Notes: generated by a model not told the origin, from the letters alone. Positions 8,589 to 18,302 are shown, counted from the stretch's first letter. The stretch: 38,607 nucleotides of DNA from Bordetella parapertussis (GCA_945888535.1 CAMDAN010000012.1:1-38607); one strand, 5' to 3'. Made by a program: numbers and translations.

Positions 8589-9497
8589 ATGAAGTCCCGA
8601 TTGAAAACTCAGTTTCGCCAGGTCGCCCTCATTGGTAAGTACCAAACGAGCTACTCTGCTAGCGCAGTGGCTGCGGCACGCCAGGCCTTGGATGACATCG
8701 CCCATTTTTTGATGGGCCAAGGCTGTGAGGTGGTCATTGAAGCTGAAACGGCTGCCAACCTAGGGCTCAGCAGTTATCTTGCGATGGAGATTGAGGACAT
8801 CGGACGCCACTGCGACTTGTGTTTGGTCGTGGGTGGGGATGGCACCATGTTAGGTATTGGGAGGCGACTCGCCCAATACAAGGTGCCACTCATTGGTATT
8901 AACCGTGGCCGCCTCGGGTTTATTACCGATATTCCGCTGGAACAGTACGCCGCTACCTTAGGGCCCATGCTCGCTGGCGAATTTGTGGTGGATGACCGCA
9001 GTCTCATGCAAGCCGAAGTTATCCGCGACGGGCGCAGTGTCTTTTCTGCGCTAGCGCTCAACGACGTGGTGGTCAATCGCGGTGCAACCTCTGGCATGGT
9101 GGAGTTGCGGGTTGAGGTTGATGGTCACTTTGTGGCGAATCAACGCGCCGATGGCCTGATCATCGCAACCCCCACAGGTTCAACCGCCTATGCCTTATCG
9201 GCTGGAGGCCCCTTGCTGCACCCTTCAACCCCCGGCTGGGTTTTGGTGCCTATTGCTCCCCACACTCTGTCTAACCGGCCCTTGGTGTTGTCCCATGCGA
9301 GCGAAATTTCTATCGAAATTGTCTCGGGCCGAGACGCCAGCGCGAACTTTGATATGCAATCGTTGGCGACTTTGATGCACGGGGACCGTATTGTGGTTCG
9401 TCGCTCAGAGCAGCATGTGCGGTTTTTACATCCTCAGGGTTGGACCTACTTTGATACGCTTCGCCAAAAGCTACACTGGAACGAGGGAGTGGCATAA
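8589..9497 (+). CDS. nadK: NAD+ kinase
   Basis: Phosphorylates NAD+ to NADP+ using ATP. The 302-residue protein has the diagnostic GGDGT (residues 82-86) with upstream VALIGKY strand, GINRGRLGF, the LNDVVVNRG stretch (Asp where Glu is usual in many homologues) and the glycine-rich [14 protein letters not shown]. The ATG 8589 start is preferred to a TTG two codons upstream. It opens a plus-strand run with recN (3 bp gap) and rapZ. Because the divergent hrcA start lies 28 bp away, its promoter must lie inside the hrcA reading frame. Confidence 0.97.
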   Translation: MKSRLKTQFRQVALIGKYQTSYSASAVAAARQALDDIAHFLMGQGCEVVIEAETAANLGLSSYLAMEIEDIGRHCDLCLVVGGDGTMLGIGRRLAQYKVPLIGINRGRLGFITDIPLEQYAATLGPMLAGEFVVDDRSLMQAEVIRDGRSVFSALALNDVVVNRGATSGMVELRVEVDGHFVANQRADGLIIATPTGSTAYALSAGGPLLHPSTPGWVLVPIAPHTLSNRPLVLSHASEISIEIVSGRDASANFDMQSLATLMHGDRIVVRRSEQHVRFLHPQGWTYFDTLRQKLHWNEGVA

Positions 9498-9500
9498 AAA

Positions 9501-11153
9501 GTGGGATTGAAACGCATTGTTCTGCGCGATTTCGTTATCGTCGACGAACTCGATTTAGACCTTGAAAGCGGTTTCACGGTGCTGACCGGAGAAACCGGCG
9601 CGGGTAAATCGATCTTGATTGACGCACTCCAACTGGTGACCGGAGCGCGCGCCGACGTGGGTGTGATTCGAGAGGGCGCACAACGAACCGACGTTAGCGC
9701 CGAATTTGACTCTCCCGATGCACTCTCCTCCTTTCTTGAAGACGCTGGTTTTGAAAGTTCTGAGAGCTTATTGCTTCGGCGAACCGTAGACCTCACCGGC
9801 AAAAGCCGCGCTTGGGTCAATGGCAGTCCCGCCACCGCCCAACAACTGCGTCACCTTGGTGAATATTTGCTCGACATCCATGGCCAACATGCGTGGCAAA
9901 GCCTGACGCGACCTGACGCCGTGCGCGGTCTGCTCGATGGCTATGCGCAAATTTCAACCCAAAAATTAAGCGCGTCTTGGCAACAATGGCGACAAGCCCA
10001 AAACACCTTAGCCCAAGCTTTACAGGCCCAAGATTCTTTGCAACAAGAGCAAGAGCGGTTGGCTTGGCAAATCGGTGAATTAGAAAAACTCAACCCCCAG
10101 GAGCTGGAGTGGGAAGCGCTTAATGCTAACCACAGCCGCTTAGCCCACGCACAAACGCTCATGGATGCAGCCCAAGCCGCGGTGAACTTCATGGAAGATG
10201 AAGAAGGCAACGCACTCAAACCCCTGAACGCGGCATTGCAGCAACTCCAACACCAAGTGCATCTGGATGCCGATTTTCAAAGCCCCATCGATGCCCTTGT
10301 TTCTAGCCTGGCGCAAATTGAAGACGCTGCGCATTCTTTGCGCAGCTATCTCAGGCGCACCGAACTCGACCCACAAGGATTGGCGGAACTCGACGCGCGT
10401 TTGGCTTTGTGGATATCGCTTGCCAGACGCTACAAACGCAGCCCCGAAGAATTGCCTGCCTTGCTTAGCAGTTGGCGCGATGCACTCGCGGCCTTGGCCG
10501 CCGCAGCCGATATTGAAGGCTTGAAGTCCCAGGAAAATCAAACCCACAAAGCGTACCTTGAACAAGCCAAACTAATCAGCAAAGCCCGCGCTAAGGCTGC
10601 GCCGCTTTTGGCAGACGCCATCACCCAAGCGATGCAAGGTTTGGGGATGCAAGGCGGCCAATTTCAAGTCGCTTTAGAGCCCCTCAGTCAAGCCCAACAA
10701 AGTGGATTAGAGGATATTGTTTTCTTGGTGGCAGGACACGCTGGCAGCACGCCGCGTCCCGTCGGCAAAGTCGCCTCCGGTGGCGAACTCTCTAGGATGG
10801 CGCTGGCAATTGCAGTCACCACCAGCCAGCTTGGCACTGCGCAGACCCTGATTTTTGACGAGGTGGACGCGGGGGTGGGCGGTACGGTGGCGCATACCGT
10901 GGGCCAACTGATGCGCAAGCTCGGGCGTGATCGCCAAGTGCTCGCTGTAACCCACCTGCCCCAAGTAGCGGCCTGCGCCGATAACCATTGGGTGGTTTCT
11001 AAGCGCCTGCAAAGTGGAACCACCGTCAGTACGGTCAGCGCAGTCACTGACACCCTGCGCACCTATGAAATTGCACGCATGCTAGGCGGTGATGCCAGCT
11101 CCAAAACCACTCTCGCGCACGCCCAAGAGATGCTTGCGCGAAGCGCCGCATAA
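9501..11153 (+). CDS. recN: DNA repair protein RecN (SMC-like ATPase)
   Basis: SMC-like ATPase that acts at double-strand breaks and tethers DNA during recombination. The 550-residue protein shows the N-terminal Walker A GETGAGKS (residues 30-37), coiled-coil rich central region full of Gln, Ala and Leu (residues about 155-350), and the C-terminal ABC signature VASGGELSRMALA and Walker B LIFDEVDAGVGG. Length is normal. The GTG start at 9501 follows nadK by 3 bp; no LexA-box-like element can be seen in that gap, so SOS control from its own promoter is not evident and it is probably read with nadK. Confidence 0.97.
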   Translation: MGLKRIVLRDFVIVDELDLDLESGFTVLTGETGAGKSILIDALQLVTGARADVGVIREGAQRTDVSAEFDSPDALSSFLEDAGFESSESLLLRRTVDLTGKSRAWVNGSPATAQQLRHLGEYLLDIHGQHAWQSLTRPDAVRGLLDGYAQISTQKLSASWQQWRQAQNTLAQALQAQDSLQQEQERLAWQIGELEKLNPQELEWEALNANHSRLAHAQTLMDAAQAAVNFMEDEEGNALKPLNAALQQLQHQVHLDADFQSPIDALVSSLAQIEDAAHSLRSYLRRTELDPQGLAELDARLALWISLARRYKRSPEELPALLSSWRDALAALAAAADIEGLKSQENQTHKAYLEQAKLISKARAKAAPLLADAITQAMQGLGMQGGQFQVALEPLSQAQQSGLEDIVFLVAGHAGSTPRPVGKVASGGELSRMALAIAVTTSQLGTAQTLIFDEVDAGVGGTVAHTVGQLMRKLGRDRQVLAVTHLPQVAACADNHWVVSKRLQSGTTVSTVSAVTDTLRTYEIARMLGGDASSKTTLAHAQEMLARSAA

Positions 11154-11162
11154 GGCATTGCT

Positions 11163-12041
11163 ATGGAACTGGTTCTCATCACCGGCATGTCAGGCTCAGG
11201 GAAATCCGTGGCCTTGCACGCCTTAGAAGACGCCGGGTTTTATTGTGTCGACAATTTACCGCCCGAGTTGCTGCTTGATTTTGTAGCGCTTGAGAAAAAA
11301 CACCACGCTTCGCGCATTGCGATTGCCATGGATGTGCGCAGTGCCTCTTCTTTGCCTTTGGTACCCAAGCAGCTCGAGCAGTTACGCAATGACGGCGTAT
11401 CGATCAAATCGCTTTTTCTGGATGCCTCTACCGGCACCTTGGTTCGTCGCTATTCAGAAACGCGGCGCAAACATCCTTTATCCCAAAAAAGCGCAGGGCC
11501 GGATTCTACGGATGAACGCAGAGCGTTGGTGGATGCCATTGAGTTAGAGCGAAAGATGCTCATGGACATGCGAGAGCCCTCGCACATCATTGATTCCAGC
11601 CTGCTCCGTTCGGCACAGCTTCAGGCTTATGTCAAAAATTTGGTGGCCTCGCTTGCCGATCAATTGACCTTGGTATTCGAGTCTTTTTCATACAAACGTG
11701 GGGTCCCATCGAATGCCGATTACGTTTTTGATGTTCGGATGCTGCCCAATCCCCACTATGAAGACAAACTGCGCAACCTCACAGGCAAAGACGCAGCTGT
11801 CGCGGAATTTCTGAAAGCACAAAAACCTGTCCAAACCATGTTTGAGCATGTCGCAGGCTTTTTAGAACAGTGGCTCCCCTCCTTGGCCCAAGACCACCGC
11901 AGCTACGTGACTGTAGCGATCGGTTGTACGGGCGGACAACATCGTTCTGTGTATTTAGTTGAATGCTTATCGCAGCGATTTTCTACCCAATGGGCCACGC
12001 TCACACGCCACCGTGAGCTCGATGCCCGCTCAATCCCCTAA
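11163..12041 (+). CDS. rapZ: RNase adapter protein RapZ
   Basis: Nucleotide-binding adapter which, in enterobacteria, delivers the small RNA GlmZ to RNase E and so controls glucosamine-6-phosphate synthase; in other bacteria the role is less clear. The 292-residue protein has the P-loop GMSGSGKS (residues 8-15), the family motif [15 protein letters not shown] after the Walker-type strand, and the C-terminal [11 protein letters not shown]. An AAGG eight bases before the ATG is a reasonable Shine-Dalgarno. It overlaps the 3' end of mutY on the other strand by 12 bp. No sugar PTS genes are adjacent, so the local context does not reveal its target. Confidence 0.95.
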   Translation: MELVLITGMSGSGKSVALHALEDAGFYCVDNLPPELLLDFVALEKKHHASRIAIAMDVRSASSLPLVPKQLEQLRNDGVSIKSLFLDASTGTLVRRYSETRRKHPLSQKSAGPDSTDERRALVDAIELERKMLMDMREPSHIIDSSLLRSAQLQAYVKNLVASLADQLTLVFESFSYKRGVPSNADYVFDVRMLPNPHYEDKLRNLTGKDAAVAEFLKAQKPVQTMFEHVAGFLEQWLPSLAQDHRSYVTVAIGCTGGQHRSVYLVECLSQRFSTQWATLTRHRELDARSIP

Positions 12042-13076
12042 CAATAGCTTTCTTACCGGGGCGGGTAAGCCCAAGTCGGGCCATTGTTGGGATGAAACCC
12101 ATGTCCCCGATAGGTCATCAAACGCAGCGCCGACATCCACCCGAAGCCGCCAGGGATGAAGGTGTAAATCTTTGTGGGTGAGGACATGCAAAAACGGATG
12201 CATCGGCTCTAAACGCTCTCGCCAAATCTTAGGAATGGCTTGTTCTAAAGACGCTTCGCTGTCAAACCACGGAAGGCAAAACAAACCCGCCCAGACCCCT
12301 GGCGCTGGCCGCTGGCTGAGAAAAACATCTCCCCGTTCGGTATGCGCCCAAAGCAAATAAACCGTTTGGCTCGAGCGTTTAATTTTGCGTGTTTTCACCG
12401 GGTAACGCTGTGGGCTGCCTTGGGAGTTTGCAAGGCATTGCGATTGCACAGGACACTGCGGACACACTGGATTTTTTGGCAGACACAGCGTCGCACCCAA
12501 ATCCATCATGCCTTGGGTATAGCGTGGCATCGCAATGGTCGCATTGGGCAACAACTCAGCCGCAGCCCTCCACAAATGGCGCTCCTGACGCGCTATTGCC
12601 AAATCACCATCAAAACCCAAAACGCGCGTTAAGACCCGCTTGACATTGGCATCCAAAATAGCAACCCGCTCGCCAAAGCACAAAGAGCTTATTGCAGCGG
12701 CTGTGGATGGGCCAATTCCAGGGAGCTGCTGTAATTCGAGTGCAGTCTTTGGAAAGATGCCTCCCCAATGATGAACCACCGCCTGGGCACAGCGATGGAG
12801 ATTTCTCGCGCGGCTGTAATACCCCAAGCCGCTCCACAACCCCATGACGTCATCCAAGCTAGCCGTAGCCAACGCCTGAACATTCGGAAGCCTTTGCAAA
12901 AACCGATCGAAATAACCCATCACCGTGACCACCTGGGTTTGTTGCAGCATGATTTCAGACAACCAAACGCGGTACGGATCTTGGGTATTTTGCCAAGGGA
13001 GGTCGTTTCTGCCATGCACTTTTTGCCACGCAACGATGTGCTCAGCAAATTGCAATCGCTGGGAAGACGCTGTCAC
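12030..13076 (-). CDS. mutY: A/G-specific adenine glycosylase MutY
   Basis: Removes adenine mispaired with 8-oxoguanine. The 348-residue protein from this start shows [24 protein letters not shown] (catalytic Glu in SEIMLQQTQ), the helix-hairpin-helix [12 protein letters not shown], the catalytic Asp in AILDANVKR and a four-cysteine iron-sulphur cluster (C-x6-C-x2-C-x5-C in [18 protein letters not shown]). The C-terminal half is the NUDIX-like 8-oxoG recognition domain. The start GTG (13076-13074) overlaps the mutM stop TGA (13075-13073) as a GTGA couple; an upstream in-frame start inside mutM is possible but less likely. mutM and mutY thus form one oxidative-damage operon. Confidence 0.96.
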   Translation of the reverse strand: MTASSQRLQFAEHIVAWQKVHGRNDLPWQNTQDPYRVWLSEIMLQQTQVVTVMGYFDRFLQRLPNVQALATASLDDVMGLWSGLGYYSRARNLHRCAQAVVHHWGGIFPKTALELQQLPGIGPSTAAAISSLCFGERVAILDANVKRVLTRVLGFDGDLAIARQERHLWRAAAELLPNATIAMPRYTQGMMDLGATLCLPKNPVCPQCPVQSQCLANSQGSPQRYPVKTRKIKRSSQTVYLLWAHTERGDVFLSQRPAPGVWAGLFCLPWFDSEASLEQAIPKIWRERLEPMHPFLHVLTHKDLHLHPWRLRVDVGAAFDDLSGTWVSSQQWPDLGLPAPVRKLLLGD

Positions 13077-13888
13077 GGTTTTTGGCACGTCGGGCAATAA
13101 AAAGTAGCACGTTGGCCCTGGCGAATCATGCGAATCGCGGTCCCGCACACCCGACAGCTTTCGCCTTGGCGGGCGTACACCGCGGCCTCTAACTGGAAGT
13201 AACCCGATTCTCCGTGGGCGTTTGAAAAGTCTTTGAGGGTACTGCCCCCTTTTTCAACGGCCCGCGCGAGCACAGTGCGAATGGCCTCGCGCAAACGCTC
13301 TACCCGCTGTCGGCTTATGCGCAGAGCCCGGGTCGTTGGACGAATACCTGCCAAAAACAATGCCTCTGACGCATAAATATTGCCAACACCTACCACCACC
13401 TCCCCCGCCAAGAGCACTAGTTTAATGGGTGCCTTGCGCTGCTTCAAAGCGCTCTGAAAGTCGGCGAGTAAGAATTCTTCGCCTAAGGGCTCAACGCCCA
13501 ACCTGCCTAATAATTTCTGGGCTTGGGGGCTTTGCTCATCTGGCGCAAACACCACCGCACCAAAGCGCCGTGGGTCGTTTAAACGCAACACGCCTTGGGT
13601 AGTTGTTAGATCAAAATGATCATGCTTTCGCATGGCACGGGTCTGCTCACTAAATGTGAGGCTGCCAGACATGCCCAAATGCATCAGCAGCAATCCCTGC
13701 TGAAGGTCTATCAAAAGGTATTTTCCCCGGCGTCTTACCCCAAGAATCCGCTGCCCAAGCAATACGCTGTGTTGGCAACCCAAAGGCCACCGCAAAGGCT
13801 TGCCTAAGCGCACAGACTGAACCGTCGCGCCGGTAATGCGGTCGGCAAAACTTAGGCGGGTAACTTCGACTTCGGGCAGTTCAGGCAT
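13073..13888 (-). CDS. mutM: Formamidopyrimidine-DNA glycosylase MutM (Fpg)
   Basis: Excises 8-oxoguanine and formamidopyrimidines. The 271-residue protein begins MPELPEVEV, giving the catalytic N-terminal Pro and Glu once Met is removed, with [11 protein letters not shown] carrying the conserved Lys, a helix-two-turn-helix [22 protein letters not shown], and the C-terminal zinc finger C-x2-C-x16-C-x2-C (CRVCGTAIR to FYCPTCQ). It is GTGA-coupled to the downstream mutY. The divergent TPR gene starts 38 bp away, so the two share a promoter region. Confidence 0.97.
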   Translation of the reverse strand: MPELPEVEVTRLSFADRITGATVQSVRLGKPLRWPLGCQHSVLLGQRILGVRRRGKYLLIDLQQGLLLMHLGMSGSLTFSEQTRAMRKHDHFDLTTTQGVLRLNDPRRFGAVVFAPDEQSPQAQKLLGRLGVEPLGEEFLLADFQSALKQRKAPIKLVLLAGEVVVGVGNIYASEALFLAGIRPTTRALRISRQRVERLREAIRTVLARAVEKGGSTLKDFSNAHGESGYFQLEAAVYARQGESCRVCGTAIRMIRQGQRATFYCPTCQKP

Positions 13889-13926
13889 AGATACAGTGGG
13901 TTAATGGCTTGGATTATTATGGTCTG

Positions 13927-15672
13927 ATGTCACGCTCACTTCTATCTACCTCCCAAGCGCTCTTTCTTTGCGCTTTTTTCTTGTCTGCAGGGGCCTCCGT
14001 GGCAGCGCCCGCTGAGTCAGAGCGGTCTGAGCTGAACGCTGAACTTTTTTACCAATTGCTGCTGAGCGATCTGAGTTTGCAAAACGATGATCCTGCCAGC
14101 GCCTTTAGCCTCATGCTCGATGCCGCCCGAAAAGCCCGCGACCCCCGTTTGTATGAGCGCGCCGTGGAATTAGCCCTAAGAGCGCGTGACGCCAATGGCG
14201 CTCTCAATGCAGCAAACGCTTGGCAACGGGCATACCCCAAATCACTGGATGCAGATCGCTATTTACTCCAGCTCCTAATTGGATTAAACCGCATCGAAGA
14301 GACAGGGCCGCCCTTGCAACGCAGCTTGGCCAATTTTCCTGCGGCTGAAAGAGCAACGGCCATCACCCAATTGGCTCGCCTTTTTTCACGCGCTAGCAAT
14401 AAAAAATTGGCTGCTGACGTATTGGAGAAGTATTTACAGCCCGATCTGCGCAGCACGAACTTCGCTGCGCCAGCGTGGGCTGCGGTCGGTCAATTGCGCT
14501 TGCTCGCGAATGACAAAGCGGCCGCCCTGAGCGCCGCACAAAAAGGGGCTGTAGCGCAGCCAGACTTTGAAGAGATTGCGCTGCTGGCCTTGAATTTATG
14601 GGGTTTCCAAACCGCTGCCGTCCAATCGCTTGTGAAACCCTATTTTGCGGGCAAGCCTTCGGCTGATTTGCGCATGGCTTACGTCCGTAAGTTGCTCGAT
14701 ACCCAAGCCTTTGACGAGGCTTTGAGCCAATTGGTGCTCTTGTGTTCAGAAAAGCCAAATTTCGCAGACGCGTGGCTGTTGCGCGGTTCGATTGAGTTGG
14801 AAAAGAAACTGTACCCCAGCGCTGAAAAATCGCTATTGGTCTATTTGGCTTTGAATCCAGATCCCACCTCGGTTACCGCAGATGTTGAGCCAGGAACCAT
14901 GGCGCGGGGCGTCGTCCAAACTTATTTTTTACTGTCTCAAATTGCTGAAATTAAAAAGGACTTCAAAGAAGCCCAAGCCTATCTAGCGCGAATCAAAAGC
15001 CCACCGGACGCTGCCAAAATTCAATTGCGCAGGGCCTTGCTTTTGGGAAAACAAGGCAATTGGGATGAGGCCCGCGCGCTGATTCGCAATCTGCCAGAAA
15101 CGCAAGCCGATGACAGCCGCTTCAAAATCAATGCCGAATTGCAACTCTTGCGAGAGCATCAACAAGACCGGCAAGCTTACCGCTTAGTCACTGAGGCCTT
15201 GCAACGTTTTCCCGGTGACCCTGATTTCACCTACGAGCTCGCCATGTCGGCAGACAAATTGGGGCGCGCTGGCGAGATGGAAAAAATACTGCGGGCATTG
15301 ATTGCAGCCAAACCCGATTACTACGCAGCCTACAACGCCCTGGGCTACTCTTTAGCAGACCGAAATACCCAACTCGGCGAAGCCAGAATACTCATCAACA
15401 AGGCCTTGGAATTTGCGCCCAACGATCCGTTTATTTTGGACAGTTTGGCCTGGCTGGAATTTCGCAGCGGTAATCTGCCATTGGCCTTGTCCATCTTAGA
15501 AAAAGCGTTTCAAGCCCGTCCAGATGCAGAAATCGCAGCCCATTTAGGCGAAGTCCATTGGGGCTTGAACCAACGCGAACAAGCACAACGCGTTTGGAAG
15601 CAAGGTCTTGAACTCAATCGAAACAACGAAACGCTCAAAAGCACCATCCGTCGCTTACCAGGCAAACTATGA
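13927..15672 (+). CDS. Exported tetratricopeptide-repeat protein
   Basis: A 581-residue protein with a signal peptide (MSRSLLSTSQALFLCAFFLSAGASVAA) and then repeated helix-turn-helix units rich in Ala, Leu and Gln; the best TPR-like stretches are residues about 430-550 (DPDFTYELAMSADKLGR, PDYYAAYNALGYSLADR, PNDPFILDSLAWLEFR, ARPDAEIAAHLGEVHWGL). Such proteins serve as periplasmic scaffolds. It directly precedes lolB, with a 4-bp overlap, and this TPR-lolB-ispE order is common in betaproteobacteria, hinting at an envelope role. The ATG at 13927 is used; a TTG six codons upstream is less probable. Confidence 0.9.
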   Translation: MSRSLLSTSQALFLCAFFLSAGASVAAPAESERSELNAELFYQLLLSDLSLQNDDPASAFSLMLDAARKARDPRLYERAVELALRARDANGALNAANAWQRAYPKSLDADRYLLQLLIGLNRIEETGPPLQRSLANFPAAERATAITQLARLFSRASNKKLAADVLEKYLQPDLRSTNFAAPAWAAVGQLRLLANDKAAALSAAQKGAVAQPDFEEIALLALNLWGFQTAAVQSLVKPYFAGKPSADLRMAYVRKLLDTQAFDEALSQLVLLCSEKPNFADAWLLRGSIELEKKLYPSAEKSLLVYLALNPDPTSVTADVEPGTMARGVVQTYFLLSQIAEIKKDFKEAQAYLARIKSPPDAAKIQLRRALLLGKQGNWDEARALIRNLPETQADDSRFKINAELQLLREHQQDRQAYRLVTEALQRFPGDPDFTYELAMSADKLGRAGEMEKILRALIAAKPDYYAAYNALGYSLADRNTQLGEARILINKALEFAPNDPFILDSLAWLEFRSGNLPLALSILEKAFQARPDAEIAAHLGEVHWGLNQREQAQRVWKQGLELNRNNETLKSTIRRLPGKL

Positions 15673-16184
15673 GCCGCAGCGGTTCCAAGTTCATGTTCCT
15701 TTGGCGTTCGGGATGGTTTAGCGTCATCCTCTTTCTCACTGCGTGTAGCTCAACGCCCACCGTCCAACCCATAGCCCAGGGTGGCGCAACCCACTGGCAA
15801 GGCCGGTTGGCACTCAAGGTGGAGGGGCCCTCGGCCCAAGCGTGGACCGCTTTTTTTGAACTCGATGGCACCCCCGAGCGCGGAAGCTTGGTCTTAAACA
15901 GTCTTTTTGGAAACCGCTTGGCACGGATGCAATGGGCCCCACATTCCGCGAGTTTGCAAACCCCAAGCGACACCCTCCAGTTTTCATCCTTAGAGGCCAT
16001 GGCGGCACACCACACTCCCAGCCCGATTCCGGTCGCCGCTCTGTTTTCTTGGCTACAAGGACAGCGGGTTGACGTCAAGGGATGGGAAGTGTCGATGGAC
16101 CAGCTCCAACAAGGCCGACTCAGCGCCCTTCAACGCGGCCCCGACAGCGCCTTGATGGAGCTCAAAATTATTCTCGAACGCTGA
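15669..16184 (+). CDS. lolB: Outer-membrane lipoprotein localisation protein LolB
   Basis: Receives lipoproteins from LolA and inserts them into the outer membrane. The 171-residue precursor has a hydrophobic N-terminus ending in the lipobox LTAC (Cys26), followed by HWQGRLALKV, a beta-rich region and GWLQGQRVDV-like FSWLQGQRVDVKGWEV near residue 120-135, all LolB-like. The reading frame overlaps the TPR gene by 4 bp (ATGA). The family is divergent, so identification relies on the lipobox, size, the beta-strand pattern and the ispE neighbour. Confidence 0.88.
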   Translation: MSRSGSKFMFLWRSGWFSVILFLTACSSTPTVQPIAQGGATHWQGRLALKVEGPSAQAWTAFFELDGTPERGSLVLNSLFGNRLARMQWAPHSASLQTPSDTLQFSSLEAMAAHHTPSPIPVAALFSWLQGQRVDVKGWEVSMDQLQQGRLSALQRGPDSALMELKIILER

Positions 16185-16192
16185 AGTTTCCG

Positions 16193-17056
16193 ATGCAGTC
16201 GCTTTACGACATCCCCGCTCCCGCAAAACTCAATCTGTTTTTGCACATCACAGGCCAACGCGCTGACGGTTACCACCTGCTGCAGTCGGTTTTTATGCTG
16301 CTGGACTGGTGCGATCAGCTGAACTTTGATGTCCGCCAAGATGGCGGCATCAGCCGCGAAGACTTGACTTGGGCACTCCCTGAAGACGACTTGTGTGTTC
16401 GGGCCGCGCGGGTTCTACAACGCTCCACCCAATGCCCTTTAGGGGTTCACATTGGCATACGCAAGTCTGTGCCAGCCCAAGCTGGAATGGGCGGCGGATC
16501 ATCGGACGCAGCCACTACCCTTTTGGCCCTGAATCGTCTTTGGAAGCTCGATCTTTCTGTAGAAGCCCTAACGACGATCGGCCTCTCACTGGGGGCCGAT
16601 GTCCCATTTTTCCTAGGCGGCCACAACGCATGGGTAGAAGGCGTGGGCGAGAAAATCACCCCGATTGCAATTGCATCCGAACGCTTTGTGGTGGTTAAAC
16701 CCGATGCGGGGCTCGACACCCGTTTGATTTTTTCAGACCCGTCTCTCAAACGGGACACGGAACTTGCTATAATTTCAGGCTTCGCTACAAACGCTTTTGG
16801 CTTCGGCCGAAACGATTTGCAAGCCGTTGCCCAAACGTTATGCCCTGGTGTCAACCAAGCCCTTGAGTGGCTTGCCTCCAAGGGCTTAAACGCTAGGATG
16901 ACGGGCTCCGGAAGCGCAGTTTTTGCGCATCTGACCCATGATATTGAGTTGCAAGATGCGCCTGCCGCCATGCAAGTCAAACTGTGTCGAAGTCTGGAGA
17001 TTCACCCTTTGCAGGGATGGGCACGCAGCGATGGTTTATCGGTGGGCAGCTTTTAG
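16193..17056 (+). CDS. ispE: 4-diphosphocytidyl-2-C-methyl-D-erythritol kinase
   Basis: Fourth step of the MEP isoprenoid pathway; phosphorylates CDP-ME. The 287-residue protein has PAPAKLNLFLHITGQRADGYH at the start, the GHMP-kinase glycine loop PAQAGMGGGSSDAA near residue 95, GADVPFFLGG and the C-terminal MTGSGSAVFA. Length is usual. The ATG at 16193 is 8 bp after the lolB stop, with GAAG upstream; the frame is open far upstream but the alternative start there lies inside lolB. A promoter-like element for the downstream tRNA lies inside its 3' half. Confidence 0.96.
   Translation: MQSLYDIPAPAKLNLFLHITGQRADGYHLLQSVFMLLDWCDQLNFDVRQDGGISREDLTWALPEDDLCVRAARVLQRSTQCPLGVHIGIRKSVPAQAGMGGGSSDAATTLLALNRLWKLDLSVEALTTIGLSLGADVPFFLGGHNAWVEGVGEKITPIAIASERFVVVKPDAGLDTRLIFSDPSLKRDTELAIISGFATNAFGFGRNDLQAVAQTLCPGVNQALEWLASKGLNARMTGSGSAVFAHLTHDIELQDAPAAMQVKLCRSLEIHPLQGWARSDGLSVGSF
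16765..16773 (+). promoter_or_regulatory. Candidate extended -10 promoter inside ispE, upstream of tRNA-Gln
   Basis: TGCTATAAT occurs here, a perfect -10 hexamer with the extended TG, about 300 bases before tRNA-Gln. The -35 region (around 16744-16750) is weak, as expected for an extended -10. It would allow tRNA-Gln and prs to be transcribed apart from ispE. Being inside a coding region, it may be chance. Confidence 0.4.
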
Positions 17057-17070
17057 TTGTCAACCCGTGT

Positions 17071-17147
17071 AGGGGAATCGCCAAGTTGGTTAAGGCACTG
17101 GATTTTGATTCCAGCATGCGAAGGTTCGAATCCTTCTTCCCCTGCCA
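17071..17147 (+). tRNA. tRNA-Gln (anticodon TTG)
   Basis: The 77-base gene folds as a full cloverleaf: the acceptor AGGGGAA pairs with TTCCCCT, the anticodon arm CTGGA/TCCAG holds the loop TTTTGAT with anticodon TTG at 17105-17107, and the T arm GAAGG/CCTTC holds the loop TTCGAAT. The discriminator G and a genomically encoded CCA follow. It lies 14 bases after ispE and 77 bases before prs, an order seen widely in Burkholderiales. Confidence 0.97.
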
Positions 17148-17224
17148 AATATGTTGGTCGGCCATCGTGGCCAGTCAACTGAACAAGAATCGACCATAAA
17201 CCCAATTTCCTCGCTGGAATCCGC

Positions 17225-18202
17225 ATGCAGGCACCACTACCTCCTGACTTCATGGTTTTCACTGGCAATGCCAATCCAGGCATGGCCGCGGATATCGCAC
17301 ACACCCTCGGAATTTCTCTCGGTTCTGCAACGGTCGGTCGGTTTTCCGATGGAGAAGTGGCTGTTGAAATCAACCAAAACGTTCGCGCCCGAGACGTCTT
17401 TGTGGTGCAAAGCACCTGTGCTCCCACAAATGAGAACTTGATGGAGTTGCTCATCATGGTGGACGCTCTGAAACGGGCCTCGGCAGAGCGTATCAGCGCG
17501 GTGATTCCTTACTTTGGCTACGCGCGCCAAGACCGCCGCCCTCGTTCAACCCGCGTTCCGATTACGGCCAAAGTGGTCGCCAACATGCTGCAAGCGGCCG
17601 GTGTTTCACGGGTACTGACCATGGATTTACATGCCGATCAGATCCAGGGCTTTTTCGATATTCCCGTTGACAACATTTATGCCTCCCCGGTGCTTTTAGG
17701 TGATTTGCGCCAAAAGAACTACGAAGACTTGATTGTTGTGTCTCCAGACGTTGGCGGCGTGGTGCGGGCACGAGCACTAGCCAAGCAACTCAACTGCGAC
17801 CTCGCAATCATTGACAAACGCCGACCCAAAGCCAATGTGAGTGAAGTGATGCACGTCATCGGCGAGATCGAAGGGCGCAACTGCGTCGTCATGGACGACA
17901 TGATTGACACCGCAGGTACCTTGGTGAAGGCCGCAGAAGTTCTCAAGGCGCGCGGTGCCAAAAAAGTCTATGCCTATTGCACCCACCCTATTTTTTCAGG
18001 CCCTGCCATTGAGCGTATTGCCAATGGCGATGCCTTGGATGAGGTGGTTGTCACCAACACGATTCCGCTGAGTGATGCGGCGTCCCAATGTAAAAAAATT
18101 CGCCAACTCACTGTGGCTCCGCTGATTGCAGAAACAATCATGCGCATTGCCAAGGGTGAGTCGGTTATGAGTTTGTTCTCGGACCAAGATAACCTTTTCT
18201 AA
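17225..18202 (+). CDS. prs: Ribose-phosphate pyrophosphokinase (PRPP synthase)
   Basis: Makes PRPP from ribose-5-phosphate and ATP for nucleotide, histidine and tryptophan synthesis. The 325-residue protein shows [10 protein letters not shown] at the N-terminus, [20 protein letters not shown] with flexible-loop residues, the metal/ATP site [16 protein letters not shown], and the PRPP-binding signature [14 protein letters not shown] near residue 220. The ATG 17225 is preferred to the ATG at 17252, with TGGAA upstream. A terminator lies 16 bp after its stop. Confidence 0.97.
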   Translation: MQAPLPPDFMVFTGNANPGMAADIAHTLGISLGSATVGRFSDGEVAVEINQNVRARDVFVVQSTCAPTNENLMELLIMVDALKRASAERISAVIPYFGYARQDRRPRSTRVPITAKVVANMLQAAGVSRVLTMDLHADQIQGFFDIPVDNIYASPVLLGDLRQKNYEDLIVVSPDVGGVVRARALAKQLNCDLAIIDKRRPKANVSEVMHVIGEIEGRNCVVMDDMIDTAGTLVKAAEVLKARGAKKVYAYCTHPIFSGPAIERIANGDALDEVVVTNTIPLSDAASQCKKIRQLTVAPLIAETIMRIAKGESVMSLFSDQDNLF

Positions 18203-18217
18203 CCGAGACAAAAAGCC

Positions 18218-18255
18218 GGGGCCGTGCCGCGTTCTGTGGCAAACGGCCTCTTTTT
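18218..18255 (+). terminator. Intrinsic terminator after prs
   Basis: GGGGCCGT (18218-18225) pairs with ACGGCCTC (18243-18250) with one mismatch; inner TGCCGC and GTGGCA add further pairs, and five Ts follow immediately. It ends the tRNA-Gln-prs unit, at least partly, before rplY. Confidence 0.8.
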
Positions 18256-18262
18256 AAAACTG

Positions 18263-18287
18263 GAGTCACACTGGTCGCGGTGGACTC
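18263..18287 (+). promoter_or_regulatory. Leader hairpin directly upstream of the rplY ribosome-binding site
   Basis: GAGTC (18263-18267) plus CAC (18269-18271) pairs with GTG (18280-18282) plus GACTC (18283-18287) around an 8-base loop with one bulged A. It ends 4 bases before the strong AGGAG (18292-18296) of rplY and has no long T-run, so it looks like a 5' leader element rather than a terminator. L25 binds 5S rRNA, so autoregulation is conceivable but unproven here. Confidence 0.4.
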
Positions 18288-18302
18288 TTTCAGGAGTAAG
18301 TT

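Noticed and set aside
8400..8600. CIRCE element near hrcA
   Set aside because: No TTAGCACTC-N9-GAGTGCTAA pattern is visible on either strand here.
13100..13148. Longer start for MutY inside mutM
   Set aside because: The GTGA overlap start at 13076 fits the family length; the upstream extension reads the mutM zinc-finger DNA in another frame.
17153..17179. Hairpin between tRNA-Gln and prs as a terminator
   Set aside because: GTTG/CAAC and GGCC/GGCC pair, but with a mismatch and no T-run; it may be a leader structure only.
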